Source: a virus. From it: a stretch of DNA of 26,859 nt. The notes below the pieces were generated by a model. It did not search any database. It was not told the origin of the DNA and saw only the letters and a program-made list of their open reading frames with translations. Positions within the stretch are counted from its first letter, which is position 1; the number at the start of each line of letters is the position of its first letter. Position numbers and translations under genes: made by a program. Where the stretch lies: the IMG/VR virus record IMGVR_UViG_3300037189_005553, positions 1 to 26,859 of that record, one strand, 5' to 3'. Below, in pieces: positions 6,836 to 13,942 of the stretch.

Positions 6836-7264
6836 TTAGAAACCATATGCCACAGCTACAAGGTCGTACTTGTCAGCCGCAGAGTCATAAATAAATCCAA
6901 GTTTATCGGTTTTGTTTGCTGAAGTAGACGGGTCAATATTTGGAATATATGTGCCGTAACGTACTTTAGCAGGGAGAGTGAAACTACGGTTACCTGTAGC
7001 GTCTTGCTTAATTTCTAGAACATACTTGGCCCCGTTACGTCCTCCAGTAAATGTAAAGGTCGTTGGTGTGCCAGTAAGTGTAATGCGATGGGTTAAGGCT
7101 AAGTTCCAGTTAATAGTTACTGAAGAAGCCCATGTGTTTGTTTGAACAGCATACTCATCTAATAGAGCGTTACTTGCTGTAGTAAGAGCTGTAATCTCTG
7201 CTGATAAACCAGGGACTACATCAGGAGTAGGATTTGTATAATAGAATGAAGAATTACCACCCAT
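6836..7264 (-). CDS. Structural protein, probable tail/fibre accessory (142 aa)
   Basis: The gene starts inside the end of the adaptor gene (11-base overlap), suggesting translational coupling. The N-terminal 45 residues look helical (GLSAEITALTTASNALLDEY). The rest is beta-rich, with WNLALTHRITLTGTPTTFTF, GRNGAKYVLEIKQDATGN and LGFIYDSAADKYDLVAVAYGF. The last part resembles small beta domains at the tips of phage fibres and appendages. I do not recognise a specific family. Confidence 0.6.
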   Translation of the reverse strand: MGGNSSFYYTNPTPDVVPGLSAEITALTTASNALLDEYAVQTNTWASSVTINWNLALTHRITLTGTPTTFTFTGGRNGAKYVLEIKQDATGNRSFTLPAKVRYGTYIPNIDPSTSANKTDKLGFIYDSAADKYDLVAVAYGF

Positions 7265-7889
7265 AGAAAGGTCCTATATAGTTTGGAGAACTATCGTATG
7301 CAGTGGAGATAGATGCGTTCTGGATTTCATCTTGAAGCGCCATCTGCTGTATTTGATCTGCAATTTGCTGATAGCTTGCTTCATAAAGCTGCTTACGGTC
7401 GTCTAGAAAGTAGTCACAAGCGTAAGATAATGCGGCATATATCAATAGAGTTGGTGCTATCTCAGTTATCCAATTAGTATCTGCATCTGCACTAAGAGCA
7501 TCTGCATTCACATAATAATGAAAATATATGAGTGTGTTATCTGGTGGGTAAGGGCCTACAGAAATAGTAGAGCCTTCTCTGTAGTAATACCTTGGTATCC
7601 CTGGTATCTGAGAGTAATCGAGAATTGTCTGTAAGTCTGCTCTTACTAACTTCTTGTGTTGCGTAACGTCATTAGTGTGCAGACTGATTACTTCAAGTAA
7701 ATCACCTGGGATCTGAAAGTTAGCTGTTCCATCAGTCTGTACAGCTATAAGCTTCTCCATAGCGGGGACACGTAGTTCACGTTGGATACGCTGGATAGCG
7801 AAACCCATAAACGTGTTAACGAGAGAGGAAGTAATGTCCCTACGATTTAAAAGTCCTAAGAATTGGTTTTTTACATCAACGTAAGCCAT
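7254..7889 (-). CDS. Head-to-tail connector / adaptor protein (gp4-like)
   Basis: A 211-residue mainly helical protein, MAYVDVKNQFLGLLNRRDITSSLVNTFMGFAIQRIQREL, followed by a beta insert (VQTDGTANFQIPGDLLEVISLH) and a C-terminal helical part with YAALSYACDYFLDDRKQLYEASYQQIADQI. This pattern matches the adaptor proteins that bind under the portal ring in podoviruses (P22 gp4 / T7 gp11 functional class). Its location just after capsid and the 101-residue gene fits head completion. Family assignment is from overall pattern rather than from a catalytic motif. Confidence 0.72.
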   Translation of the reverse strand: MAYVDVKNQFLGLLNRRDITSSLVNTFMGFAIQRIQRELRVPAMEKLIAVQTDGTANFQIPGDLLEVISLHTNDVTQHKKLVRADLQTILDYSQIPGIPRYYYREGSTISVGPYPPDNTLIYFHYYVNADALSADADTNWITEIAPTLLIYAALSYACDYFLDDRKQLYEASYQQIADQIQQMALQDEIQNASISTAYDSSPNYIGPFYGW

Positions 7890-7905
7890 TACGTCCTATA
7901 TCCTT

Positions 7906-8211
7906 TTAGATACGTTTAGTAGTCGTTAGGAAAGCATCTAGGTGTTCAGCTTTAAGCTTCGTTACAATCTCAGAAGCCTTGACGTTCTTGTCCCAGATGT
8001 TGAAACCTTCACGCATCCACTTTTCGACAACTACAGTTGGAATAGATGCTACTCGGTGGAAGTCACCCATACGGTTACCTTCAGTTGCATCTCTGCTTGA
8101 CTTAAGTCTGTCTAGGAATGACTGAGGTATCTTTTGCTGGTTCTTAATTACGAGAGCGTTATCGCTATCATTTTCAAATGTAATATCTGGATTAATTAAT
8201 TCTGATGTCAT
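7906..8211 (-). CDS. Conserved small post-capsid protein (101 aa)
   Basis: A soluble 101-residue protein with a charged N-terminal half and a helical C-terminal part containing DFHRVASIPTVVVEKW and a helix ending HLDAFLTTTKRI. Proteins of this pattern are often encoded right after the capsid gene in marine podoviruses, but their function is not known. It is separated from the capsid stop by a stable hairpin, so its level may differ from that of the capsid mRNA. Confidence 0.65.
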   Translation of the reverse strand: MTSELINPDITFENDSDNALVIKNQQKIPQSFLDRLKSSRDATEGNRMGDFHRVASIPTVVVEKWMREGFNIWDKNVKASEIVTKLKAEHLDAFLTTTKRI

Positions 8212-8226
8212 GTGTTTCTTGCGGTA

Positions 8227-8252
8227 AACGAGGGAACCGAAGTTCCCCCGCT
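8227..8252 (-). terminator. UUCG hairpin after the capsid gene, partial terminator or RNA-stability element
   Basis: On the minus strand GGGGGAAC-TTCG-GTTCCCTC forms an 8-bp stem with one G-U pair and a very stable C(UUCG)G tetraloop; three more pairs extend the base. Only a short TTT follows, so it is not a full intrinsic terminator. Its place, 15 bases after the capsid stop and before the next gene, parallels the partial terminator after gene 10 in T7-type phages; the role is inferred. Confidence 0.7.
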
Positions 8253-8266
8253 GTTATCAATACTTA

Positions 8267-9484
8267 CTAGGCAGCTTTACGGATGATGCCCGAAGCGCCC
8301 CAATGCTTGTGCTTGAGGGAGAACTCTCCGACAATCATTTGGCGTTCTGCGTCACCTACTGTCGCTAATGGTGTGCGCGTCCAAGGACGAAGCGTCATAA
8401 GCTTCCACATGTCTGGATCGAAGATCAGATGGTCAGCAGCAGCCTGGAAGCGATTAAGGATAATCTTCACTTCACCAAATGGTGACAGATAGAGATCCAC
8501 AACGTTCACAATGCGACGAGCAGCTTCTGCATCAGCATTATCGGCAAAGCGATAACGACCAGTAGCAGCAGCGAAACCAGCAATGTTCAATGCTTCAGCA
8601 GGAGGTATCATCACGAACTTAGGTTCTGCACCATTCGTGAAGAGTGTCTGAAGGACAGACGTAAGGTTTGCTTCAGACATAGCGGTAGACGTACCACCAG
8701 TCTTCGTTAGAAGAGCAGCGCCATACGTTGACGTGTCGAGCTGTGACTGGAATGCAGCAAGCTTACGTGGAACAGCAGCAGAACCAGAGCCACCAGACGT
8801 ATTACCAATGGAGGTCAAGAGATTGTTAGCAGCGTTCTGTCCACCAGTGCCAGCCTGAGAGTTCGTCAGGAAGTACTCTAGGTCGCGCTTTAATTCGGCT
8901 GCGGCCTTGGCGAGTTGGTCATTTTTTGTTCAGTAAGAGTCGTTAGTTCTTACCCGTCATAAGACAGCTTATAGTTTCCTATAAGATCAGACTATATCAT
9001 CACCCATTTCTGGGGCCATGCGCTTCCCTACACTTGTAGGTACGAGCTTTCGCTCTAGTCGTTGCACCTTGCTCTTTCGAGCCTTGGCTCAGGATTGTCC
9101 TCGACTTTACGTTAGGAGTTTCCCTGAGTTCACATGGTTTATACTGCGCTACCAAATTCTCAACGCAGTTTCCTTAGCTCGACCATAACGCTGAATGCGG
9201 TCAGTCGTGTTAGCAACTTTAATGTTCTTCTGGAGGATCTGCGTGTAGTTGGTACGCAGCGTCGTAGCAGTTAGCGTAGCATCAGAAGCATCGAAACCAT
9301 CGTACTGATAGTTCGTCGTGTTTACTGCTGCAAGCGCGTCTTCCTGCCACTGGAAGATTACGTTATTGACTGACTCTTTGCCAATCATTGATTGAAAAGG
9401 TGTCGTAGTAGGTGAAATCGTGGTAATAATATCGCTGACATCTTCAGCTTTACCTACGACTTCGTAGGCGGTATAAGTAGCCAT
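8267..9484 (-). CDS. Major capsid protein, two exons split by a group I intron
   Basis: Exon 1 is 9484-9163 (107 codons plus one base) and exon 2 is 8919-8267; joined they give 975 bases, 324 residues plus stop. Unspliced, the frame ends four codons into the intron with TAG. Splicing makes the junction GRAKETA-Y-QLAKAAAELKRDLEY, the Tyr codon being formed from T plus AC. The N-terminus (ITTISPTTTPFQSMIGK) and this junction resemble the SU10/DUF5309-type HK97-fold capsid proteins; the LAKxxxELKRDLE stretch would be the long spine helix. The scaffold gene is upstream and the head-completion genes follow, as expected. A TAGGAA ribosome-binding site precedes the ATG. The open frame from the TTG at 8818 is only the latter part of exon 2, not a gene. 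Confidence 0.92.
8920..9162 (-). ncRNA. Group I self-splicing intron (243 nt, no ORF) in the capsid gene
   Basis: The 5' exon end ACTGCGT (9169-9163) pairs with GCGCAGT (9149-9143), giving a 7-bp P1 with the obligatory U-G pair at the splice site. TTGGT (9155-9151) pairs with the 3' exon start ACCAA (8919-8915) as P10. The intron ends in G (8920). GTGCAACGACTA (9067-9056) and GATATAGTC (8998-8990) contain the P7 halves GACTA and TAGTC. Several GAAA-capped hairpins are seen, e.g. GAGC-GAAA-GCTC next to P7 and a TTATAG-GAAA-CTATAA stem afterwards. The last 35 bases, with a TAAGA...TCTTA stem, then CTGAAC and a terminal ATG, look like the 3' end of T4 td-type (subgroup IA2) introns. No nuclease is encoded inside. 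Confidence 0.95.
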
Positions 9485-9508
9485 TATAAATTAATTCCTA
9501 TAAAAAGA

Positions 9509-10573
9509 TTAAGAGTTTTCCCATCTGGACAGAAAAGCTTCAGCAGCATCATCGACATGTCCAGTTTCTCTTGCCCTCTTAAAGGCATCTGTCTTCTGAC
9601 TTGTCTTTGATTTCTTAATGGTCTCATCAGGTGTTCCCTTGATGATACGCTTAGGTGTCTTATCCACCTTCTTCGTCTTAGTAACTGCCGTCTTCCCTTT
9701 TTGATATTGCATAGCCATATGCAGTATCTTAAACGCCGTAGGGTCAACCATATCGTTGACTACCTGTTCATTCATTCCACTATCAACAGCAAAGCGACGA
9801 ATGTCGTTGTAGAGTTGTTCGTTCCAGCCGGGTATTCCGGTCTTAGGGTCTGTTAGGACCTTTATGGCTTCTTTTGCTGCAACCATTAGTTGCTGTTGTC
9901 GCTGTTCATTCGCCTGACGTAATACACCATCAAGTTCAGTCTCCAGATAGCGGACATTATCAAATGCTTTCTGTGCCGCGTCTGAGAGAGCTGCTAACTC
10001 ATCTGATGAAACATTAGGGTCTTTAGTTAGCGCAAGGAAATTTATGTTAGCGTAAGGGGCTGCTTGTTCCTGAGCACGTTTAAGTAGATTTTCGAGACCA
10101 GCCACATACTTCTGACCACTCTCTTCTGCTCGTTGCTTTATCTGTGCAGCTTCTTGGGATTTACGTGTTAGAGATGCTTCTTGTCCGTAGAGACGCTTAA
10201 GGTCTTTGATAGATGCGGTTACTTCCTGACCATCTACCTTTATTTTAACTAAGGCATCCTCTGACTCAATAACAGTAGGCTTCTTAGCTTTACTGTCAGT
10301 TGTGTCTTCAGCTTCCTCAGTTTCTCCCTCTTCATCGTCTTCATCAGTTTCTTCAGAAGTTTCCTCAGTGTCTTCCTCTGGACTTTCGTCGGATTGGTCG
10401 TCTTCAGTTTCTTCTTCAGTTTCAGTTGCATCTTCTTCTGTGTCTTCGCCCTCTTCTTCTTTATCGGATGGCTCTTCAGCGTCCTTCTTAGTGAGGTGGC
10501 GTAAAAAGTTGTCGGCAGCTAAATCACTGCCATCTAGTTCTATATCAGCGTCATTATTGATAGCTGTTTGCAT
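9509..10573 (-). CDS. Scaffolding protein
   Basis: A 354-residue highly charged protein acting as internal scaffold during procapsid assembly. Residues about 33-95 are almost wholly Glu, Asp, Ser and Thr. A short ordered part follows (VKIKVDGQEVTASIKDLKRLY), then a long helical region with many Gln, Ala and Glu residues (about 130-240), and a basic C-terminus (TKTKKVDKTPKRIIKG onward), typical for capsid-binding ends of scaffolds. It lies directly upstream of the capsid gene. The start ATG overlaps the stop of the preceding 82-residue gene as TGATG. No protease domain is visible. Confidence 0.85.
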   Translation of the reverse strand: MQTAINNDADIELDGSDLAADNFLRHLTKKDAEEPSDKEEEGEDTEEDATETEEETEDDQSDESPEEDTEETSEETDEDDEEGETEEAEDTTDSKAKKPTVIESEDALVKIKVDGQEVTASIKDLKRLYGQEASLTRKSQEAAQIKQRAEESGQKYVAGLENLLKRAQEQAAPYANINFLALTKDPNVSSDELAALSDAAQKAFDNVRYLETELDGVLRQANEQRQQQLMVAAKEAIKVLTDPKTGIPGWNEQLYNDIRRFAVDSGMNEQVVNDMVDPTAFKILHMAMQYQKGKTAVTKTKKVDKTPKRIIKGTPDETIKKSKTSQKTDAFKRARETGHVDDAAEAFLSRWENS

Positions 10574-10821
10574 CAGTTGCTTTCGTGATTTTCTTGGATA
10601 GCCTGTGCGGCGTCCCTATAAGAAGCCATAATCCCTAATAGGTCTTCTATGGCTCTGTGTTGAAAATAAAGTCGCTCTCTTTGAGCTGTTTCTTCAGTAT
10701 TAGTTTGAGAAATGCTTTCAAGTATAAGCGACTTTAAATGATTATAAAACCAAATATGGTCTTCATTTTGTAAGACAGTGGAAGCTATTGCTCCCCGTCT
10801 AACTATTTGTTCTTCGTTCAT
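10573..10821 (-). CDS. Small helical protein of the head module (82 aa)
   Basis: I do not recognise the family. The protein looks all-helical, with EDHIWFYNHLKSLILESI and RERLYFQHRAIEDLLGIM, no Cys and no membrane segment. It sits between the HNH gene and the scaffold; its start lies 23 bases inside the end of the HNH gene and its stop overlaps the scaffold start. This tight coupling suggests that it was originally adjacent to the genes now on the other side of the HNH insertion. A head-assembly accessory role is inferred from position only. Confidence 0.65.
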   Translation of the reverse strand: MNEEQIVRRGAIASTVLQNEDHIWFYNHLKSLILESISQTNTEETAQRERLYFQHRAIEDLLGIMASYRDAAQAIQENHESN

Positions 10822-11164
10822 GAGTTCTTATGCGGTGGCAATTAGAGCAAACAATTTCACATTTAGAAATTTCATTAAGTAACGTTTCAACTGTTCGGCC
10901 ATGTGCTTTTCGGGCAATAGTAAATTCCTTTTCCCCTCTTACATGGTCAAAATCCATAACATATGGTGGATATTTTATACCACAATCCATACAAGGAACG
11001 TTTTTAATAGCAGCAATCATTTCTCTCTTTGTTTGACGAGCATTTTTTGCGGCTTTTCTAGATGCTTCTCTTGTTTGCTCTAAGTTATTTTCACGATATT
11101 TTTGACTATATTTTTTGTCGTAATCTCGCTTTTGTGCCTTCCGCTCTTCAACGGTTAGAGGCAT
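10799..11164 (-). CDS. Free-standing HNH endonuclease (121 aa)
   Basis: A basic N-terminal helix (about 5-55, rich in Lys, Arg and Gln) probably contacts DNA. The HNH domain follows: C58-x2-C61, D71-F-D-H74 and C106-x2-C109-H110, with RIRTH after it. Likely a site-specific homing-type nuclease. It separates the portal-linked small genes from the scaffold/capsid genes, and is about 1.6 kb from the intron-bearing stretch of the capsid gene, making it the best candidate in this window for mobilising that intron in trans. That link is hypothesis. Its start is an ATG eight bases after the stop of the 53-residue gene. Confidence 0.87.
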   Translation of the reverse strand: MPLTVEERKAQKRDYDKKYSQKYRENNLEQTREASRKAAKNARQTKREMIAAIKNVPCMDCGIKYPPYVMDFDHVRGEKEFTIARKAHGRTVETLLNEISKCEIVCSNCHRIRTHERRTNS

Positions 11165-11171
11165 TATTCAA

Positions 11172-11333
11172 TTAGCAGCTCTTGCTACCACCCATTTTGC
11201 CCTTCTTGCCGAAGGTAGCTCCAGCTCCTACACCCATCTTCGAGTCTTTATTAGGAGCCTTACGAGCTTTACCTTTAGGCATAGAGCCATGCTTACCATC
11301 TGGATCTGGAGTAACAGAAAAACCTTTTTTCAT
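11172..11333 (-). CDS. Tiny Gly/Lys-rich basic protein (53 aa)
   Basis: A 53-codon frame, MKKGFSVTPDPDGKHGS onward, ending GGSKSC. It is strongly basic with many Gly and Lys residues and no hydrophobic core, so probably disordered and possibly nucleic-acid binding or virion-internal. It starts on the last base of the stop codon of the 37-residue gene (TAATG). The match in gene order to other short genes behind podovirus portals and this tight coupling support it being real. Function unknown. Confidence 0.7.
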   Translation of the reverse strand: MKKGFSVTPDPDGKHGSMPKGKARKAPNKDSKMGVGAGATFGKKGKMGGSKSC

Positions 11334-11446
11334 TACTTAGAAACCTCACTTGCTGGAGAACGAACGTCACCAGGGTAAACGTAATGCTTTGGTTCTGGTG
11401 TAACTTTTTCAGTAACAACAGGTGTAACTACTTTATTATCAGCCAT
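11333..11446 (-). CDS. Tiny protein gene overlapping the portal end (37 aa)
   Basis: A 37-codon frame, MADNKVVTPVVTEKVTPEP onward, ending VRSPASEVSK. It is rich in Val, Pro and Thr, with no membrane segment. The ATG at 11446 lies within the last eight bases of the portal gene and its stop overlaps the start of the 53-residue gene, indicating coupled translation. It is short, so confidence is moderate; function unknown. Confidence 0.6.
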   Translation of the reverse strand: MADNKVVTPVVTEKVTPEPKHYVYPGDVRSPASEVSK

Positions 11447-13478
11447 TCGGACTCACAATCATGTTCTGTTTAGTTTCAGTTACTGGCGCATCTTCAGCCA
11501 GTTTCATTTCACGTTGAGCAACATCCACCTTATTAGCGATGTCTACATCTTTACGTTGTTCTTCCATCAGCTTAACTTGATTATCAAACTCACGTTGCTG
11601 TGCGTTTAATTGCTCACGACTAGTCTCAATAGCTCCTTGCATCTCAATCTTTTGTTGACTGGATTGTGCAGCTATCATTGCAGCCTGAGCTTTCATTGTC
11701 TCATTCTGCATATTCTGGACGGCCATTGGATCTGGCTGTGGAGGTGGTATTTGGTCAGGAGGTGTCAAATAGTCATTGACCGCTGGCATACCTCGTAACT
11801 TCATGACATCAGATGCAAGCTTATAAGCATTAGGCATCTGGAACATGGGAGCAAAGGAAGGGTTCTGCGTCAGGAACATAGCCATCTGCAAACGCTTCTC
11901 AGCTTCATTGTCATGCTCTTTGTAACCTAAGTGTAAGGATACAGTGACAGTCTTACGGTCTCTCCAGCCTGACGGCTTTACCTTCACCCAGTTACCCGTA
12001 AGCTCTACTATCTTCTCCTTGTCCTCTTTCGCCGTGATAAGCGCGTAAACCTTAAGGTACAAAGGAATAAGGAAGTTATTAGCAAAGTTTCGAGCAATGA
12101 TTTTCTGCCGTGTCTGACTTAAAGATACTAACCGCTCAACCATAGCGTCAGAGTTCTGACTGCTGATGGCGTCTTTGTTCAAGCCTTGGCTAAGTGAACT
12201 AATGCCAGTAGTCTCTTCAGTCTGCGCTTTTATAAGCTCCAGGGTCTGGTAAACAAACGGATTAAGAGGCGCTTGTTCAAGCGGAGATACAGCATCAGGA
12301 CGCGTAACATTAACCAACCCACCAAGACGATTATCCAGTAGCTCTCTAGGATTGGTGAGACCGCCCTTGAGGACTTGGTATCTCGGATTGACCGTAATCG
12401 TCGCATGGTCAACAATCGCTCTCGTAAGGACCGTTCTCACGTTTTGCGAAGGGATAACCCTAGCGCCAAAACTGTTTCCGTAGAACGAATGACTGATTGG
12501 TAATGGTGTAAATACAACAAACGGTATGTCAGATACTTCATCTATCTCAAGTGTCTGGTCACCAGCCCTAACAATCTTATAGAGCTTTGCGTTCTTGTCT
12601 CCCTGTCGCTTCATCTTGAAGTAACATTCGTTAACGAGAATTGTCTCTAGTTCATCTTGGCTAGGATTGCTGTCTACTCTAAAACCAGCATCTAACTGCT
12701 GGAACCTAGCAAAAGACTCTGGTAATGCTTGGATAGATAGTTTGTCTTCTACACGACGTATTTTTGCTACTTTAGCCTTATCAAAACCCATTTTTATTAG
12801 ATCATCTTTTGTCTTAAGACTTCGATGAACACAAAAATAATCTGGACCTAAATGTTTTGCTTGAGGCTCAATAGAAAACTCTTCTGGATTAATTATCTCA
12901 ATCTTGACTTGACTAGTGTCAGATACTCTCGTTAGCTTACCAGAATAAAGACCAGTAACTTCATCAATTTCAGCAGATAGATCAGTGATGTCTTCTTCAG
13001 CCGTCAAAAGCATAATAGCTTCCTCAGGCAGATCGTCGAACTCTTCTTCTATCTCTTGTTCGTTCTCATCCCAGTAAACCTTAGCAACGCCTACTCTAGC
13101 TATCAGACCATCATGGATTGCATCTGAGAATATCTGATAACCGTCGTTTTGCCTAAATACTACATAATCACAATAAGCTGTAGCTATTCTTGCTTCTTCA
13201 GAGTCATCTGGTGATTGTGGATCAAACCTAACAATTTCTCTACCAGCAGCAAATGTTTCAAGCAGTTGTGCTTTCATACTTTCAACTGCATCGAACACTT
13301 CTGTACTTATAAATGATGAAGAGCCTGGGTTCTGCCTTAACGGTAACTCTCCGTTGTAATACTGCATAACCTTTTCGCGTTCCCGCGATAATTTTGAGTT
13401 ATACCATATTACAGCTTCTTTTATCTTTTGGTCTACGAGAACACCAACAGCTTCATCTGTTAGTTCTTTTGCTTTCAT
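11439..13478 (-). CDS. Portal protein
   Basis: A 679-residue protein forming the dodecameric ring through which DNA is packaged and ejected. The N-terminal region has SREREKVMQYYNGELPLRQNPGSSSFIS and DAVESMKAQLLETFAAG, characteristic of podovirus portals of the P22/HMO-2011-like broad class. A stretch with PFVVFTPLPISHSFYGNSF and SQNVRTVLTRAIVDHATI resembles the conserved stem/clip-adjacent region. The C-terminus (about 575-660) is a Gln/Met/Glu-rich long helix (barrel). Length fits large portals. It lies downstream of the terminase, split from it by an HNH-like gene whose stop overlaps the portal start by one base. Confidence 0.9.
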   Translation of the reverse strand: MKAKELTDEAVGVLVDQKIKEAVIWYNSKLSREREKVMQYYNGELPLRQNPGSSSFISTEVFDAVESMKAQLLETFAAGREIVRFDPQSPDDSEEARIATAYCDYVVFRQNDGYQIFSDAIHDGLIARVGVAKVYWDENEQEIEEEFDDLPEEAIMLLTAEEDITDLSAEIDEVTGLYSGKLTRVSDTSQVKIEIINPEEFSIEPQAKHLGPDYFCVHRSLKTKDDLIKMGFDKAKVAKIRRVEDKLSIQALPESFARFQQLDAGFRVDSNPSQDELETILVNECYFKMKRQGDKNAKLYKIVRAGDQTLEIDEVSDIPFVVFTPLPISHSFYGNSFGARVIPSQNVRTVLTRAIVDHATITVNPRYQVLKGGLTNPRELLDNRLGGLVNVTRPDAVSPLEQAPLNPFVYQTLELIKAQTEETTGISSLSQGLNKDAISSQNSDAMVERLVSLSQTRQKIIARNFANNFLIPLYLKVYALITAKEDKEKIVELTGNWVKVKPSGWRDRKTVTVSLHLGYKEHDNEAEKRLQMAMFLTQNPSFAPMFQMPNAYKLASDVMKLRGMPAVNDYLTPPDQIPPPQPDPMAVQNMQNETMKAQAAMIAAQSSQQKIEMQGAIETSREQLNAQQREFDNQVKLMEEQRKDVDIANKVDVAQREMKLAEDAPVTETKQNMIVSPNG

Positions 13479-13942
13479 TATGTCTTGCGCTCCAATTTTT
13501 CATAGAACGCAAGTAGCGTTCGTAACGTGTCCAAAGTATTTAGTGATTTTAGAGTGTTGGCATATCCAGAGATCCACATAACGTTACCTTTAACGTAACC
13601 CAATGCTGGATGAATGCGGTCAAGGGATGGGCTGGTGTTTTGCTCTCCACCAAATTCCATATCAATACCAAATACAGGACACTTACTGTCTTTTGGATAT
13701 ATTTCCATTAGATAATCAGTGTCTATATTGAAGGGCAACTTTTTCTTTTTGGATCTACTTCTTGCGCTATTTAAAGCAACGTTAAATCTTGCTCTTCTAT
13801 ATTGTTCTTGAGAAATCCAAACTTCACCACGAGATGTAGAGTCACAAAAGTAAACTTTACCGTCTTCTCTAATATCACCTAATTTAAATTGCTTTGAGGT
13901 ATTGCCAGTCTTCAATAGCGACTGGCTTAAACGATCCAACAT
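13478..13942 (-). CDS. HNH-like endonuclease inserted between terminase and portal
   Basis: The C-terminal half carries CPVFGIDMEF (from residue 88), SPSLDRI (106-110) and GYVKGNVMWIS (115-125), then ANTLKS. This C-P-x-F/C-G ... SLDRIxP..GYVxGNVxW pattern is common in phage proteins annotated as HNH-type endonucleases. The N-terminus (LGDIREDGKVYF, then SQEQYRRAR) is typical of that group. The ATG at 13942 lies inside the terminase gene (59-base overlap) and lacks an evident ribosome-binding site; an alternative start near TTG codons around 13915 would remove some residues of doubtful origin. Its insertion exactly between two core packaging genes suggests mobility. Classification is by motif memory; no classic Cys-zinc HNH is seen. 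Confidence 0.75.
   Translation of the reverse strand: MLDRLSQSLLKTGNTSKQFKLGDIREDGKVYFCDSTSRGEVWISQEQYRRARFNVALNSARSRSKKKKLPFNIDTDYLMEIYPKDSKCPVFGIDMEFGGEQNTSPSLDRIHPALGYVKGNVMWISGYANTLKSLNTLDTLRTLLAFYEKLERKT

Noticed and set aside
6508-6894. 128-codon plus-strand frame opposite structural genes
   Set aside because: Antisense to two well-supported minus-strand genes, spans their junction and has no ribosome-binding site.
8267-8818. Separate 183-aa gene and truncated 111-aa capsid gene (frameshifted or pseudogenised capsid)
   Set aside because: The two frames join exactly by removing a group I intron with matching P1, P10 and P7; no frameshift is needed.
9484-9747. 87-codon minus-strand frame at the end of the scaffold gene
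   Set aside because: It overlaps the well-supported scaffold frame, is Arg/Leu-rich as expected for an off-frame reading, and has no plausible function.
10302-10601. Ser-rich plus-strand frame opposite the scaffold gene
   Set aside because: It is the mirror of the Glu/Asp-rich scaffold codons (GAA/GAT read as TTC/TCA) and has no independent support.
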